Shown: positions 35,903 to 44,406 of the stretch, piece by piece | Layout: every line of letters begins with the position of its first letter | Numbering within the stretch: position 1 is the stretch's first letter | Assembly: GCA_016791445.1 (NCBI GenBank) | Contig: JAEUMP010000006.1 | Location: 124,001 to 188,000 of the forward strand | Length of the DNA stretch: 64,000 bases | Source: Hyphomonadaceae bacterium | GTDB taxonomy: Bacteria > Pseudomonadota > Alphaproteobacteria > Caulobacterales > Aquidulcibacteraceae | Direction: 5' to 3' | Program-made: the position numbers and the translations under genes | The notes under the pieces: model-generated | Databases searched by the model: none | What the model was told of the DNA's origin: nothing | Seen by the model: only the letters and a program-made list of their open reading frames with translations

Positions 35903-36022
35903 GCCTGCTCCTGTCCGCGGCCGGGCCGCAGCTTCGGGCAGGATGCTAAAGGATGAACGTCGCCAAAGAATTGACGCCGCGTCTCAACGGAATGGAAACC
36001 GCTTTGTGCGCATCATGGCCCG

Positions 36023-36451
36023 ATGAGCGCGACCCAGCCCCTCGTGAAAGACCCCTTCGCCGCCGAGGCCGCCTGGCCGCGCGTGCTGGTGGTCGACGAT
36101 ATCGAAGACAACCGCGAGATCCTGCGGCGGCGGCTGATGGCGGCGCGCTTCGAGGTCGAAACCGCCTGCAGCGGCATGGAATGCCTCGAGATGCTGGCGG
36201 CCAAGCCGTTCGACATCGTGCTCCTCGACCACATGATGCCCGGCATGGACGGGATGGAGACCCTGGCGGTCATCCGTTCGAAGTGGGCCAAGACCCAGCT
36301 GCCGGTGATCATGGTCACCGCGCGTGACGACGATCCGCTGATCGTGAAGGCCTTCGACATGGGCGCCAACGACTTCGTCGCCAAGCCCTTCTCGTTCCCG
36401 GTTCTGGCCGCGCGCACGCGGGCCCAGATCGAGGCGCTCCGCGGGGCCTGA
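36023..36451 (+). CDS. Single-domain response regulator
   Basis: A 142-residue receiver protein with 18 extra N-terminal residues. D25/D26, D69 (LLDHMMP), T99 and K121 (VAKPFSF) are all conserved; no output domain. It is divergent from the hybrid kinase (120 bp between starts) and convergent with rcdA (14 bp between ends). A second phosphorylation target of the same kinase is plausible. Confidence 0.9.
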   Translation: MSATQPLVKDPFAAEAAWPRVLVVDDIEDNREILRRRLMAARFEVETACSGMECLEMLAAKPFDIVLLDHMMPGMDGMETLAVIRSKWAKTQLPVIMVTARDDDPLIVKAFDMGANDFVAKPFSFPVLAARTRAQIEALRGA

Positions 36452-36465
36452 GCCCCCGTTTCAGG

Positions 36466-36984
36466 TCAGATTTCGCCGAACGCCGAACGCAGACGCGCCA
36501 TCTGCGAGGACACCTCGTTGGAGGCGACGGTTTCGGCTTCGTACATGTTCTCGTCGAGGCGACGCACGCGCTCATAGAGCATCTCGCACCGCGCCATCAG
36601 GCCGCGCAGCGAATCCGGCAGGCCGTCCGCGCCGTGGAAGCTCTCGAGATCCGCCCGGTCGCGCGCGGTGAAGCGGTACTTGTCGGAACGGGCCTCGGTC
36701 ATCGCCATCTCGCCGTCACGCACCGCGCGCTGCACAAGCAGCCATGAGGCGACCTGCATCAGCCGGGTCGTCAGGCGCATGCTTTCGCCCGCATAGGCAA
36801 GTGCGCCGAGGCGATCGAGGCGCTTGGAGGCGGCGCGGCCGGGTCCATCAAGATAGGCGGCCGTCTCCTCGACGAGCACCATGCCCTCCTTGAAGGTGCG
36901 TTCGAACACCTCCGAGCGGGCAAAATCGAGAATCCGGCGGTTTGCGGCGTCCATGGCCAGGGGGATTGCTGTCGTTTCGGTCAT
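36466..36984 (-). CDS. rcdA: RcdA-like CtrA-degradation adaptor (DUF1465)
   Basis: A 172-residue protein of the DUF1465/RcdA family. The core LVEETAAYLDGPGRAASKRL and LAYAGESMRLTTRLMQVAS closely match my memory of Caulobacter RcdA. There it is an adaptor in the CpdR-RcdA-PopA hierarchy that brings CtrA and other substrates to ClpXP at the cell pole during G1-S. The tail is acidic/helical. The neighbouring DUF1192 gene, upstream on the same strand, is the usual arrangement. Start at 36984 has no strong ribosome-binding site; ATG 36954 is an alternative. Confidence 0.9.
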   Translation of the reverse strand: MTETTAIPLAMDAANRRILDFARSEVFERTFKEGMVLVEETAAYLDGPGRAASKRLDRLGALAYAGESMRLTTRLMQVASWLLVQRAVRDGEMAMTEARSDKYRFTARDRADLESFHGADGLPDSLRGLMARCEMLYERVRRLDENMYEAETVASNEVSSQMARLRSAFGEI

Positions 36985-37020
36985 TGCCGGGGCTGTTCTG
37001 CAAGGCGCGGGCCGCGCGCC

Positions 37021-37209
37021 CTACTCCTCTTTCTTGCCGAAAACGGCGTCCGCCGCCGCCTTCTGGCGCTTCTTGGACTCGATCATGGCTTCTGCCGCGG
37101 CGATGTCGGCCTTCAGCGACTGCACACGCTCCTCCAGCTCCTCGATCGACATCATGTCGAGCGTGCGGGCGGTTTTCTTCAGCGGGCTTCCGGGATCGTC
37201 CTCGAACAT
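37021..37209 (-). CDS. DUF1192 family protein
   Basis: A 62-residue protein. The coiled-coil pattern MSIEELEERVQSLKADIAAA, followed by KKRQKAAADAVFG, is the DUF1192 signature. ATG 37209 has GAGGAGG at 7 nt. Such genes usually lie next to rcdA and a quinone oxidoreductase in alphaproteobacteria, as here. Function not established. Confidence 0.9.
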   Translation of the reverse strand: MFEDDPGSPLKKTARTLDMMSIEELEERVQSLKADIAAAEAMIESKKRQKAAADAVFGKKEE

Positions 37210-37270
37210 GGGGTGACCTCCTCGCCCAGTCTAACCTAAAGGGTGGTGAACGATGAAGCCGGAGGAAACC

Positions 37271-38251
37271 ATGAACACGCCGAAATCGATGCGCGCCGTG
37301 GCGCATGCCAGCGGCGAGCCTCTGCGGATCGAGGAACTTCCCGTCCCTACGCCCGGCCCGAACGCGGTGCTGATCCAGGTGGCCGCCGCCGGCGTGAACC
37401 GCCCGGATCTCGTGCAGCGCTCCGGCCTCTACCCCCCGCCCCCGGGCGCGCCGCAGACCATGGGCCTCGAAGTCGCCGGAACCATCGTCGCGACGGGCGG
37501 GGCCGTGACTCGCTGGAAGACCGGCGACGCGGTCGTCGCCCTGCTCGGCGGCGGCGGCTACGCGGAATATGCGCTCGCGCACGAAGGCTCGGTGCTGCCC
37601 GTGCCGAAGGGCCTCTCCATGGAGGAAGCGGCGGGCCTGCCGGAGACGGTCTTCACCGTCTGGGCGAACGTGTTCGAATCCGGCGCACTGAAGCCTGGCG
37701 AGCGCTTCCTCGTCCATGGCGGCGCATCCGGCATCGGCACGACGGCGATCCAGATGGCCAAGGCCCACGGCGCGATCGTGTTCGCCACCGCCGGCGACGC
37801 CGACAAGGTCGCGCTCTGCGAGAAGCTCGGCGCGACGCGCGCGATCAACTACAAGACCGAAGACTTCGAGTCCGTCCTGCGCGGCGACGGCGGCGTCGAC
37901 GTGATCCTCGACATGGTCGCCGGGCCTTATGTCCAGAAGAATCTAGACATCCTGAACGAAGGCGGGCGCTGCGTGCTGATCGCCTTCCTGCTCGGCCCGA
38001 CGGCGCCGCAGCTCAACATCATGCGCATCATGCTGAAGCGCCTGACACTCACCGGCTCCACCCTGCGCGCGCGACCTCTGGCGGAAAAGGCGCGGCTGGC
38101 GGCCGCCGTGGAGAAGAACGTCTGGCCGTGGATCGAGAGCGGCAAGGTGAAGACCGTCGTTGACGCGGTGTTCCCGCTCGCCGACGCTGAAGCTGCGCAA
38201 GCGCGGATGACGGCGGGCGTGAATGCGGGAAAGATCATCCTGAAGCCGTGA
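37271..38251 (+). CDS. NAD(P)H-quinone oxidoreductase (zinc-free MDR family)
   Basis: A 326-residue medium-chain dehydrogenase/reductase of the quinone oxidoreductase (PIG3/TP53I3-like) type. GVNRPDLVQRSGLYPPPPGA and LGLEVAGT-like TMGLEVAGTIVATG mark the catalytic domain, and VHGGASGIGTTAIQMAKAHG the NADPH-binding Rossmann fold. No zinc-binding cysteines. ATG 37271 follows GGAGG and is preferred over the ATG at 37253. It reduces quinones, perhaps one-electron, in the cytoplasm. Divergent from the DUF1192 gene. Confidence 0.92.
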   Translation: MNTPKSMRAVAHASGEPLRIEELPVPTPGPNAVLIQVAAAGVNRPDLVQRSGLYPPPPGAPQTMGLEVAGTIVATGGAVTRWKTGDAVVALLGGGGYAEYALAHEGSVLPVPKGLSMEEAAGLPETVFTVWANVFESGALKPGERFLVHGGASGIGTTAIQMAKAHGAIVFATAGDADKVALCEKLGATRAINYKTEDFESVLRGDGGVDVILDMVAGPYVQKNLDILNEGGRCVLIAFLLGPTAPQLNIMRIMLKRLTLTGSTLRARPLAEKARLAAAVEKNVWPWIESGKVKTVVDAVFPLADAEAAQARMTAGVNAGKIILKP

Positions 38252-38363
38252 CCTGCGACGATCCTCCGCGCCGTGGCGGCGTCCGGGATTGATCTCGGTC
38301 AATCGCACGCGGCGGCGCTGACGCACTCTGTGCGGCGCAACGAAAACAGCCGAGGGTCGAAAC

Positions 38364-39875
38364 ATGTCCGGGACTGCCGTGAAGTCCGCACCCGCGCCGA
38401 AAGCGAAATCGAGCGCCGAACACGTCGATGTACTCATTGTGGGCGCCGGCATTTCCGGCGTCGGCGGCGCCTATCACCTCAAGCAGCAATGCCCGGGCAA
38501 GAGTTTCGTCGTGCTCGAGGGTCTCGAGAGCTTCGGCGGGACGTGGCTGATGCACCGCTATCCGGGCATCCGCTCCGACAGCGATCTCTACACCTTCGGC
38601 TACCGCTTCAAACCGTGGGTCGGCCCGCCCATCGCGACGGCGCAGGAAATCCTGACCTATATGGGCGAAGTGATCGACGACAACGATCTCGCGCCGCACA
38701 TCCGCTACAATCATCACATCGAGACCGCGAGCTGGTCGAGCAAGGACAATCTCTGGACCATCGAGGCCACGCGGAAGGACACGGGCGAGCGCCTCACGTT
38801 CACCGCGAACTTCCTCTGGATGTGTCAGGGATACTACCGCCATTCCGAGGGCTACACGCCGCAGTGGCCGGGCATGGAGCGCTATCGCGGCCGCATCGTG
38901 CATCCGCAGACCTGGCCGGACGATCTCGACTACAAGGACAAGACGGTCGTCATCATCGGCTCGGGTGCGACGGCGGCGACGCTCGCGCCGGCCATGGCGC
39001 CGGACTGCAAGCATCTCACCGTGCTGCAACGCTCTCCCACCTATTTCATACCCGGCCGCAACCAGAACGATCTGGCCAACATCCTGCGCGAGATCGAGGC
39101 GCCGGAGGAATGGGTGCATGAGCTCGTGCGCCGCAAGGTGCTGTTCGACCAGGAGGTGTTCACCCGTCGCGCATTCGAGGAACCGGAGGCGGTGCGCGCC
39201 GAACTGCTCGAAGGCGTCCGCCTCTTCCTCGGTCCGGACTACGACATCGAAAAGCACTTCACACCGAAATATCGCCCGTGGCGTCAGCGCATCGCGTTCG
39301 TGCCGGACGGCGACCTCTTTCAGGGCATTGCCTCAGGCAAGGCCTCGATGGTCACGGACGAGATCGAGACCTTCACGGAGACGGGCCTTCTGCTGAAGTC
39401 CGGCGAAAAGCTCGACGCCGACATCATCATCACGGCCACAGGCTTCAATCTCAGCGTTCTGGGCGACATCGCCTTCAGCATCGACGGCAAGCCGCTCGAC
39501 TTCGCCAACACCGTCACCTATCGCGGCATGATGTTCACCGGCGTGCCGAACATGGTCTGGGTGTTCGGCTATTTCCGCGCGAGCTGGACGTTGCGCGCCG
39601 ACCTCGTCGCGGATTTCGTGTGCCGCCTGCTCAATCACATGGACAAGAAAGGCGTGAAACGCGTCGTGCCCGCCCTGCGCGCGGAAGACCGCGATATGCC
39701 GCTGCTCCCGTGGATCGACCCGGAAAACTTCAACCCCGGCTACCTGATGCGCGGCATGCACCTCCTGCCCAAACGCGGCGACAAGCCGGAGTGGCAACAC
39801 TCGCAGGACTACTGGCGCGAAAAGAACGAACTGCCGGCGATCGATCTCGACGACGCGGCGCTGCAATACGACTGA
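38364..39875 (+). CDS. Flavin-containing monooxygenase, Baeyer-Villiger type
   Basis: A 503-residue FAD/NADPH monooxygenase. VLIVGAGISGVGGAYHL binds FAD; YRGRIVHPQTWPDDLD resembles the Baeyer-Villiger fingerprint FxGxxxHxxxW with Tyr for Phe; VVIIGSGATAATLAPAMA binds NADPH; DIIITATGFN is the usual ATG-containing motif. It should oxidise ketones or soft nucleophiles. ATG 38364 has GAGG at 8 nt. It converges with the nitronate monooxygenase gene (9 bp apart). Confidence 0.92.
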   Translation: MSGTAVKSAPAPKAKSSAEHVDVLIVGAGISGVGGAYHLKQQCPGKSFVVLEGLESFGGTWLMHRYPGIRSDSDLYTFGYRFKPWVGPPIATAQEILTYMGEVIDDNDLAPHIRYNHHIETASWSSKDNLWTIEATRKDTGERLTFTANFLWMCQGYYRHSEGYTPQWPGMERYRGRIVHPQTWPDDLDYKDKTVVIIGSGATAATLAPAMAPDCKHLTVLQRSPTYFIPGRNQNDLANILREIEAPEEWVHELVRRKVLFDQEVFTRRAFEEPEAVRAELLEGVRLFLGPDYDIEKHFTPKYRPWRQRIAFVPDGDLFQGIASGKASMVTDEIETFTETGLLLKSGEKLDADIIITATGFNLSVLGDIAFSIDGKPLDFANTVTYRGMMFTGVPNMVWVFGYFRASWTLRADLVADFVCRLLNHMDKKGVKRVVPALRAEDRDMPLLPWIDPENFNPGYLMRGMHLLPKRGDKPEWQHSQDYWREKNELPAIDLDDAALQYD

Positions 39876-39884
39876 ACGACAGGT

Positions 39885-40838
39885 CTATCCGTACCGCTTG
39901 CCCATCGCGCGGACCGTTTCCTCGAACTCCCGCACCGTCTCGGCGATGATCTCCGCGACGGGCTTCACGCTGTCGATGCGTCCCGCGACCTGTCCCGAGA
40001 GCGCGATGGACGCCTCCATGTCGCCGCCGAAATAAAGATCGAGCGCGTTGCCGAAGGCGGCCATCGGCGGCGGGCCCGCATAGTCGTTCTGCAGGACGTC
40101 GCGTTCGAGTTTTTCGGTGCGCCTGGTGCGCAGCGCGCGCAGGGCGGGCTTGCCGAACTGGTTGAGGAAGAGCGTATCGGTCTCATCCGCGTCGATGATC
40201 GCCTGCTTCCAGTTCATGTGCACGGGACTTTCCGCCGCGCTCACCATCCGCGTGCCCATCTGCACCCCTTCGGCGCCGAGTGCGAAGGCCGCCGCCATCG
40301 TGCGCCCGCAGGTGATGCCGCCGGCCGCGATGATCGGCACGTTCACCTTCTCCGCCACGAGCGGCAGGAGGACCATGGTCATCACCGGCTGCGGATTTTT
40401 GAAGCCGCCGCCCTCGCCCCCTTCGACCACGAGGCCATCCACGCCCGCCTCGATGGCTTTCAACGCCGCCTTCAGGGTCGGGACGACGTGAAAGACCGTA
40501 AGCCCCGCCGCCTTCAGCGGGCCGCAATACTTCGTCGGATCGCCGGCGCTCGTCGTGACGAATTTCACGCCCTGGTCGATGACGAAATTGGCGATGCCGG
40601 GGTCGCGCACGAAGGCCTGCGCGATGTTCACGCCGAAGGGCTTCGCGGTGAGATCGCGCATCTTCGCGATCTCACCCTTGATCTCGTCGAGCTGTCCGGA
40701 CGAGGTCTCGATGATCCCCATGCCGCCGGCGTTCGACACCGCCGACGCGAGCTGCGCCCGCGCGATCCAGCCCATCGGCGCCTGCACGATGGGGTACTCG
40801 ACGCCGAGCATGTAGGTGATGCGGTTCCTGATGGGCAC
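39885..40838 (-). CDS. Nitronate monooxygenase
   Basis: A 317-residue FMN enzyme of the NMO/2-nitropropane dioxygenase family, a TIM barrel. Landmarks are YPIVQAPMGWIARAQLASAVSNAGG, FGVNIAQAF, KFVTTSAGDP, VDGLVVEGGEGGGF and VPIIAAGGITCGRTMAAAFALGA (phosphate-binding). The GTG at 40838 with AGAGG about 9 nt upstream is chosen; the frame is open further upstream. It detoxifies nitronates such as propionate 3-nitronate in well-studied members, but some relatives are enoyl reductases. Confidence 0.9.
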   Translation of the reverse strand: MPIRNRITYMLGVEYPIVQAPMGWIARAQLASAVSNAGGMGIIETSSGQLDEIKGEIAKMRDLTAKPFGVNIAQAFVRDPGIANFVIDQGVKFVTTSAGDPTKYCGPLKAAGLTVFHVVPTLKAALKAIEAGVDGLVVEGGEGGGFKNPQPVMTMVLLPLVAEKVNVPIIAAGGITCGRTMAAAFALGAEGVQMGTRMVSAAESPVHMNWKQAIIDADETDTLFLNQFGKPALRALRTRRTEKLERDVLQNDYAGPPPMAAFGNALDLYFGGDMEASIALSGQVAGRIDSVKPVAEIIAETVREFEETVRAMGKRYG

Positions 40839-40903
40839 GGGCGGTTTCCTCTTTGAGGGCATCATCCCCGCACGCAACCAGAGTGCAAGTTTGCGCCGCG
40901 TCA

Positions 40904-41065
40904 CCCCTCTCCCGCGCCTGAGCGGTAGAGGGATAAGCGAACGCAGTGAGCGAGGGTGAGGGCGCAGTCTCTCAGAACGAGACTCAATCCTGCGCCACCG
41001 GGCCCTCACCCTGCTTCTCGCCCTGCTCGAAACTGTCCCTCTCCCGCTCGGACGCCGGAGAGGGG
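40904..41065. repeat. Palindromic repeat family, copy 4
   Basis: Full-length copy: CCCTCTCCCGCGCCTGAGCGG at the left end, then CGCAGTGAGCGAGGGTGAGGG, the CAGTCTCTCAGAACGAGACTC stem-loop, GGGCCCTCACCCTG and a right arm CCCTCTCCCGC...GCCGGAGAGGG. It separates the NMO and pheA genes, which point away from each other. Confidence 0.92.
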
Positions 41066-41105
41066 TTGGCGCGCACGCGGAAAATCCTCTACGCCCCCCA
41101 TCGCC

Positions 41106-41948
41106 ATGACCAAGCAGCGCATCTCCTTCCAGGGCGAACTGGGCGCCAACTCCCACATCGCCTGCCTCGAAGCCTTCCCCGACATGGAGCCGCTGCCGTG
41201 CGCCTCCTTCGAGGATGCGTTCGCGGCGGTGAGCGAGGGCCAGGCGGCGCTGGCGATGATCCCGATCGAGAATTCGGTCGCCGGGCGCGTGGCGGACGTC
41301 CACCACCTCCTGCCGGAGGGCGACCTCTACATCATCGGCGAGCGCTTCATTCCGATCCGCCACCAGCTCATGGCGCCGAAGGGCGCGACATTGCAGACGC
41401 TGAAACGCGTGCATTCGCATCCGCAGGCGCTGGGACAATGCCGCAAAACCCTGCGGGATCTCGGACTGACGCCGGTGAAGAGCGCGGATACGGCGGGCGC
41501 GGCGCGCGAAATCGCCGAGCTGAACAGCCTGGAAGACGGCGCGCTCGCCTCCACGCTCGCCGCGGAGGTCTATGGCCTCGACATCCTGAAGCCCGACGTC
41601 GCCGACGCGCAGCACAACACCACGCGATTCATCGTTCTGGCGCCGGAGCCGGACGACGCCGAGCCCGACGACGGCCCCTGCGTGACGAGCTTCGTCTTCC
41701 GCGTGCGCAACGTGCCCGCGGCGCTCTACAAGGCCATGGGGGGCTTCGCGACCAACGGCGTGAACATGACCAAGCTCGAGAGCTACCAGATCGACGGCAG
41801 CTTCACCGCCACGCAGTTCTACGCCGACGTCGACGGCCACCCGACGGACCGGAATGTCTCCCTCGCCCTGCAGGAGCTGAAGTTCTTCTCCTCCGAGCTG
41901 AAGGTGCTGGGCGTCTACAAGGCCGATCCCTTCCGCAGCAAAAAATAG
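41106..41948 (+). CDS. pheA: Prephenate dehydratase
   Basis: A 280-residue prephenate dehydratase making phenylpyruvate for phenylalanine synthesis. The catalytic part begins ISFQGELGANSHIACLEAFP, with IPIENSVAGRVADVHHLL and QHNTTRFIVLA (the TRF motif). An ACT domain follows (TSFVFRVRNVPAALYKAMGG, TKLESY) and should bind Phe for feedback control. ATG 41106 lies just before the conserved start; an upstream frame is within the repeat. No chorismate mutase domain is fused. Confidence 0.94.
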   Translation: MTKQRISFQGELGANSHIACLEAFPDMEPLPCASFEDAFAAVSEGQAALAMIPIENSVAGRVADVHHLLPEGDLYIIGERFIPIRHQLMAPKGATLQTLKRVHSHPQALGQCRKTLRDLGLTPVKSADTAGAAREIAELNSLEDGALASTLAAEVYGLDILKPDVADAQHNTTRFIVLAPEPDDAEPDDGPCVTSFVFRVRNVPAALYKAMGGFATNGVNMTKLESYQIDGSFTATQFYADVDGHPTDRNVSLALQELKFFSSELKVLGVYKADPFRSKK

Positions 41949-42102
41949 CCCCCTCTCCCGTTAACGGGAGAGGGATATGCGATCGCAGCGAGCGAGGGTG
42001 AGGGCCCGGTCTCTCAGAACGAGACTCTTCCTGCACCACTGCGCCCTCACCCTGACGTCGCTGCGCTCCGTCTGTCCCTCTCCTGCTCAGGCCGGGAGAG
42101 GG
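41949..42102. repeat. Palindromic repeat family, copy 5
   Basis: Directly follows the pheA stop codon. Arms CCCTCTCCCGTTAACGGGAGAGGG and CCCTCTCCTGC...GCCGGGAGAGGG bracket the GGTGAGGGCCCGGTCTCTCAG and GCCCTCACCCTGA core. Its right arm ends 2 bp before the candidate SigF promoter, so it may also insulate the sigF unit. Confidence 0.92.
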
Positions 42103-42104
42103 TT

Positions 42105-42130
42105 GTAACCGGCGATGCTTCGAGAGCGTA
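42105..42130 (+). promoter_or_regulatory. Candidate SigF-type promoter of sigF
   Basis: GTAACC-N16-CGTA lies 20 bp upstream of the sigF start. The Caulobacter SigF promoter motif, as I recall it, is GTAACC-N16-CGAA; this site matches 9 of 10 positions with exact spacing. It suggests autoregulation. Confidence 0.7.
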
Positions 42131-42149
42131 ATGCGATCGGGAGCGCGGT

Positions 42150-42695
42150 TTGATCGAGGCGGAGACACACCTGAAGGCGTTGATGCTGCGTGGGCTCGCC
42201 GGCGACGCCGGCGCGCACCGGGCGTTCCTGACCGCCGTCAGCGGCAACCTGCGCGCCTTCCTGCGCGCCCGGCTGCGCACGGCGCCGGAGGATGCAGAAG
42301 ACCTGCTGCAGGAAACCCTCATCGCGATCCACACGCGCCGCGACACCTACGACCCCGCCTACCCCGTCACCGCGTGGATCTATGCCATTGCGCGCTATCG
42401 CCTGATCGACCACTGGCGGCGCCGCCAGCGTCGGGGCGAGCACATTCCCGTCGAAGACGCGCGCGAACTCTTCACCGCGTCCGAAGATGAAGCTGTAGAT
42501 GCGAGGCGCGACGTGACGAAGCTTCTCGCCATGCTGCCGCAGAAACAGCGCGACTCCATCCGGCTGGTGAAGCTTGAAGGCGTCAGCGTGAAGGACGCCG
42601 CCGCGCAGATCGGTCTCTCGGAGTCCGACGTGAAGATCTCCACGCACCGGGGCATGAAGACACTGATGCGCCTGATGGCCGAGGCGGAAACATGA
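42150..42695 (+). CDS. sigF: SigF-like ECF sigma factor
   Basis: A 181-residue ECF sigma factor. Region 2: FLRARLRTAPEDAEDLLQET and AWIYAIARYRLIDHWRRR; region 4: LLAMLPQKQRDSIRLVKLEG and AAAQIGLSESDVKISTHRGM. The downstream nrsF gene, overlapping by 4 nt, identifies it as the SigF type that in Caulobacter responds to chromate and cadmium. The start appears to be a TTG at 42150 with GGGAG upstream. It probably drives its own promoter (42105) and that of the doxX-YHS genes (43326). Confidence 0.88.
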   Translation: MIEAETHLKALMLRGLAGDAGAHRAFLTAVSGNLRAFLRARLRTAPEDAEDLLQETLIAIHTRRDTYDPAYPVTAWIYAIARYRLIDHWRRRQRRGEHIPVEDARELFTASEDEAVDARRDVTKLLAMLPQKQRDSIRLVKLEGVSVKDAAAQIGLSESDVKISTHRGMKTLMRLMAEAET

Positions 42696-43324
42696 AAACC
42701 GACGATCTCATCGACGCGCTCGCGCGTGACAGCGAAACGCCGAGGACCGGACTCGCGCCGCGACTGGCCTTCGCGCTCATCGTCGGGCTGCTGCTGGCGA
42801 CGGGACTGCTCCTCGCCTTCTTCGGCATGCGGCCGGACATCGGTGCGGCGCGCATGATGGTGATGATGAAGGCGGGATTTGCGGCGCTCGGCGCGGGCGT
42901 GGTGCTTCCTCTTCTGTTGCAGCTTGCGAAGCCGGGACGCGCACCGGGGTGGCGCATCGCCGCGATCGGCGGTTTCGTACTGCTGTGCGCGGGCGTCGTC
43001 GCGGCGGCTCTTCTTGGCGGCGATCCGTCGGAGCGCTTCGAGTTGTGGATGGGCGGCGCGTTTCCATGGTGCGTGGTCATCATCCCCCTGCTGGCGACGC
43101 CGACGGCGGCGCTGCTTGGTTGGCTGGTGCGCGATCTCGCGCCGACACGGCTCACCATGACCGGGGCGGCTCTCGGCGCAGTCTCCGGCGGGATCGGCGC
43201 GATGGCCTACGCCATGTACTGCCCCGTGGACTCAGCGGCCTTCGTGGCGACGTGGTACGCCGTGGCGATCGCGCTCTGCGCGGTGATCGGCGCGGTGGCG
43301 GGCCAGAAATTGTTGCGGTGGTGA
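42692..43324 (+). CDS. nrsF: NrsF-family membrane anti-sigma factor (DUF1109)
   Basis: A 210-residue inner-membrane protein with six segments and a short cytoplasmic N-terminus (MKTDDLIDALARDSETP) that should hold the sigma factor. C127 (FPWC) and C177 (YAMYCPVD) are 50 residues apart, the same spacing as the two functionally important cysteines reported for the Caulobacter protein (Cys131 and Cys181). They likely sense heavy metal or oxidation and release SigF. ATGA overlap with sigF. Confidence 0.9.
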   Translation: MKTDDLIDALARDSETPRTGLAPRLAFALIVGLLLATGLLLAFFGMRPDIGAARMMVMMKAGFAALGAGVVLPLLLQLAKPGRAPGWRIAAIGGFVLLCAGVVAAALLGGDPSERFELWMGGAFPWCVVIIPLLATPTAALLGWLVRDLAPTRLTMTGAALGAVSGGIGAMAYAMYCPVDSAAFVATWYAVAIALCAVIGAVAGQKLLRW

Positions 43325-43325
43325 T

Positions 43326-43351
43326 GTAACCGGGCACACGATGGCGACGAA
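43326..43351 (+). promoter_or_regulatory. Candidate SigF-dependent promoter of doxX-YHS
   Basis: GTAACC at 43326-43331 and CGAA at 43348-43351, exactly 16 bp apart, match the SigF consensus at all ten positions. It begins one base after the nrsF stop codon and 51 bp before the DoxX start. This also supports the ATG at 43377 over one at 43341, which would lie inside the promoter. Confidence 0.78.
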
Positions 43352-43376
43352 CTCCCGGTCACTGGAGTTCGCCACC

Positions 43377-43901
43377 ATGTTTCAGACCGTGTCCCGTTGG
43401 CTGCCGTTCGGCGTTTCCCTGTTCGGCGCAGCCGTCTTTCTCGACAGCCTGCGATTCAAGTTCACCGATGCCCCGGAGACGCAGGAAATCTTCGGTCGTC
43501 TCGACGGCTGGGCCGCCTCGTTCGGCGCGGCGGGATTGTTCGGCCACACCGGGCTGTTCAGCCAGTATGTGATCGGCTCCGCAGAATTGGTCGCGTCCGC
43601 GCTCCTGCTCGTCGGCCTCGTCCGCGGCCTCAAGCGGCTGCACAGCCTCGGCGCCGCGATCGGCTTTGCGGTGATGAGCGGCGCGGTGAGCTTCCATCTC
43701 TTCACCCCGCTCGGCATCGATCCCAACAATGACGGCGGCGGGCTCTTCATCGCCGCATGCGTTCTGTGGGCGCTGACAGGCGCGTTGCTCGTGCTGCGCC
43801 GCGCCGACCTTTTCGCGCTGCTGGGGGATCTACAGCGCGCTTTCATCCCCGGCCCGGTCGGCGGCAGGCGCGCCGACATGCGCAAGCCCGTCGCGATCTG
43901 A
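43377..43901 (+). CDS. DoxX-like membrane protein
   Basis: A 174-residue membrane protein with four segments: WLPFGVSLFGAAVFLDSLRFK, SAELVASALLLVGLVRGL, AIGFAVMSGAVSFHLFTPLG and FIAACVLWALTGALLVL. Layout and the LRFKF segment fit the DoxX/DoxD group, implicated in thiosulfate or redox stress chemistry. ATG 43377 with TGGAG upstream. It follows a perfect SigF promoter and precedes the YHS gene by 28 bp, so both are predicted members of the SigF regulon. Confidence 0.85.
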   Translation: MFQTVSRWLPFGVSLFGAAVFLDSLRFKFTDAPETQEIFGRLDGWAASFGAAGLFGHTGLFSQYVIGSAELVASALLLVGLVRGLKRLHSLGAAIGFAVMSGAVSFHLFTPLGIDPNNDGGGLFIAACVLWALTGALLVLRRADLFALLGDLQRAFIPGPVGGRRADMRKPVAI

Positions 43902-43929
43902 TCCAACCGTTCAACGCTGGAGCCCTTCC

Positions 43930-44403
43930 ATGACCATCGTCAAACTCGTCCGCACGCTTTCGCTCGCCGCCGGTCTCGCCATCGCAGGCATCGGCGCGAC
44001 CGCGACAGTCGCGCACGCCGACAAGCCCGCCGTGTTCGTCGAACGCTTCCAGAGCGTCGCCGCCGGCGGCTACGATCTCACATCCTTCTTCGCGGGAACG
44101 CCGGTGCGTGGAAATGCGCAGTTCGCCGCCACGCACAACGGCGCGACCTATCACTTCGTCAACGCCGCCAACCGCGCACGCTTCCAGGCCAACCCTGCCG
44201 CGTTCACGCCGCAGTATGGCGGCTATTGCGCGTGGGCGGTGAGCCAGGGCTACACCGCGCCGGGCCGCCCGCAACACTGGCGCGTCGTCGACGGCAAGCT
44301 CTACTTCAACTACGACGCCGGCGTGCAGCGGAAGTGGGAACGCGACATCCCCGGCTTCATCCGCAGCGCGAACGAGAACTGGCCGACGGTGCTGCGGCGA
44401 TAG
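43930..44403 (+). CDS. Secreted YHS-domain protein
   Basis: A 157-residue exported protein. A signal peptide (SLAAGLAIAGIGATATVAHA) is followed by the YHS-type fold: FFAGTPVRGNAQFAATHNGAT, NRARFQANPAAFTPQYGGYC and WAVSQGYTA. YHS domains often bind metals. A single cysteine (YGGYCAWAV) is conserved in this family. GGAG 7 nt upstream. Likely co-transcribed with doxX from the SigF promoter, suggesting a periplasmic role in metal stress (inference). Confidence 0.87.
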   Translation: MTIVKLVRTLSLAAGLAIAGIGATATVAHADKPAVFVERFQSVAAGGYDLTSFFAGTPVRGNAQFAATHNGATYHFVNAANRARFQANPAAFTPQYGGYCAWAVSQGYTAPGRPQHWRVVDGKLYFNYDAGVQRKWERDIPGFIRSANENWPTVLRR

Positions 44404-44406
44404 CGC

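Noticed and set aside
39885-41840. A 651-residue form of the nitronate monooxygenase
   Set aside because: Upstream of 40838 it passes through the intergenic repeat and antisense through pheA.
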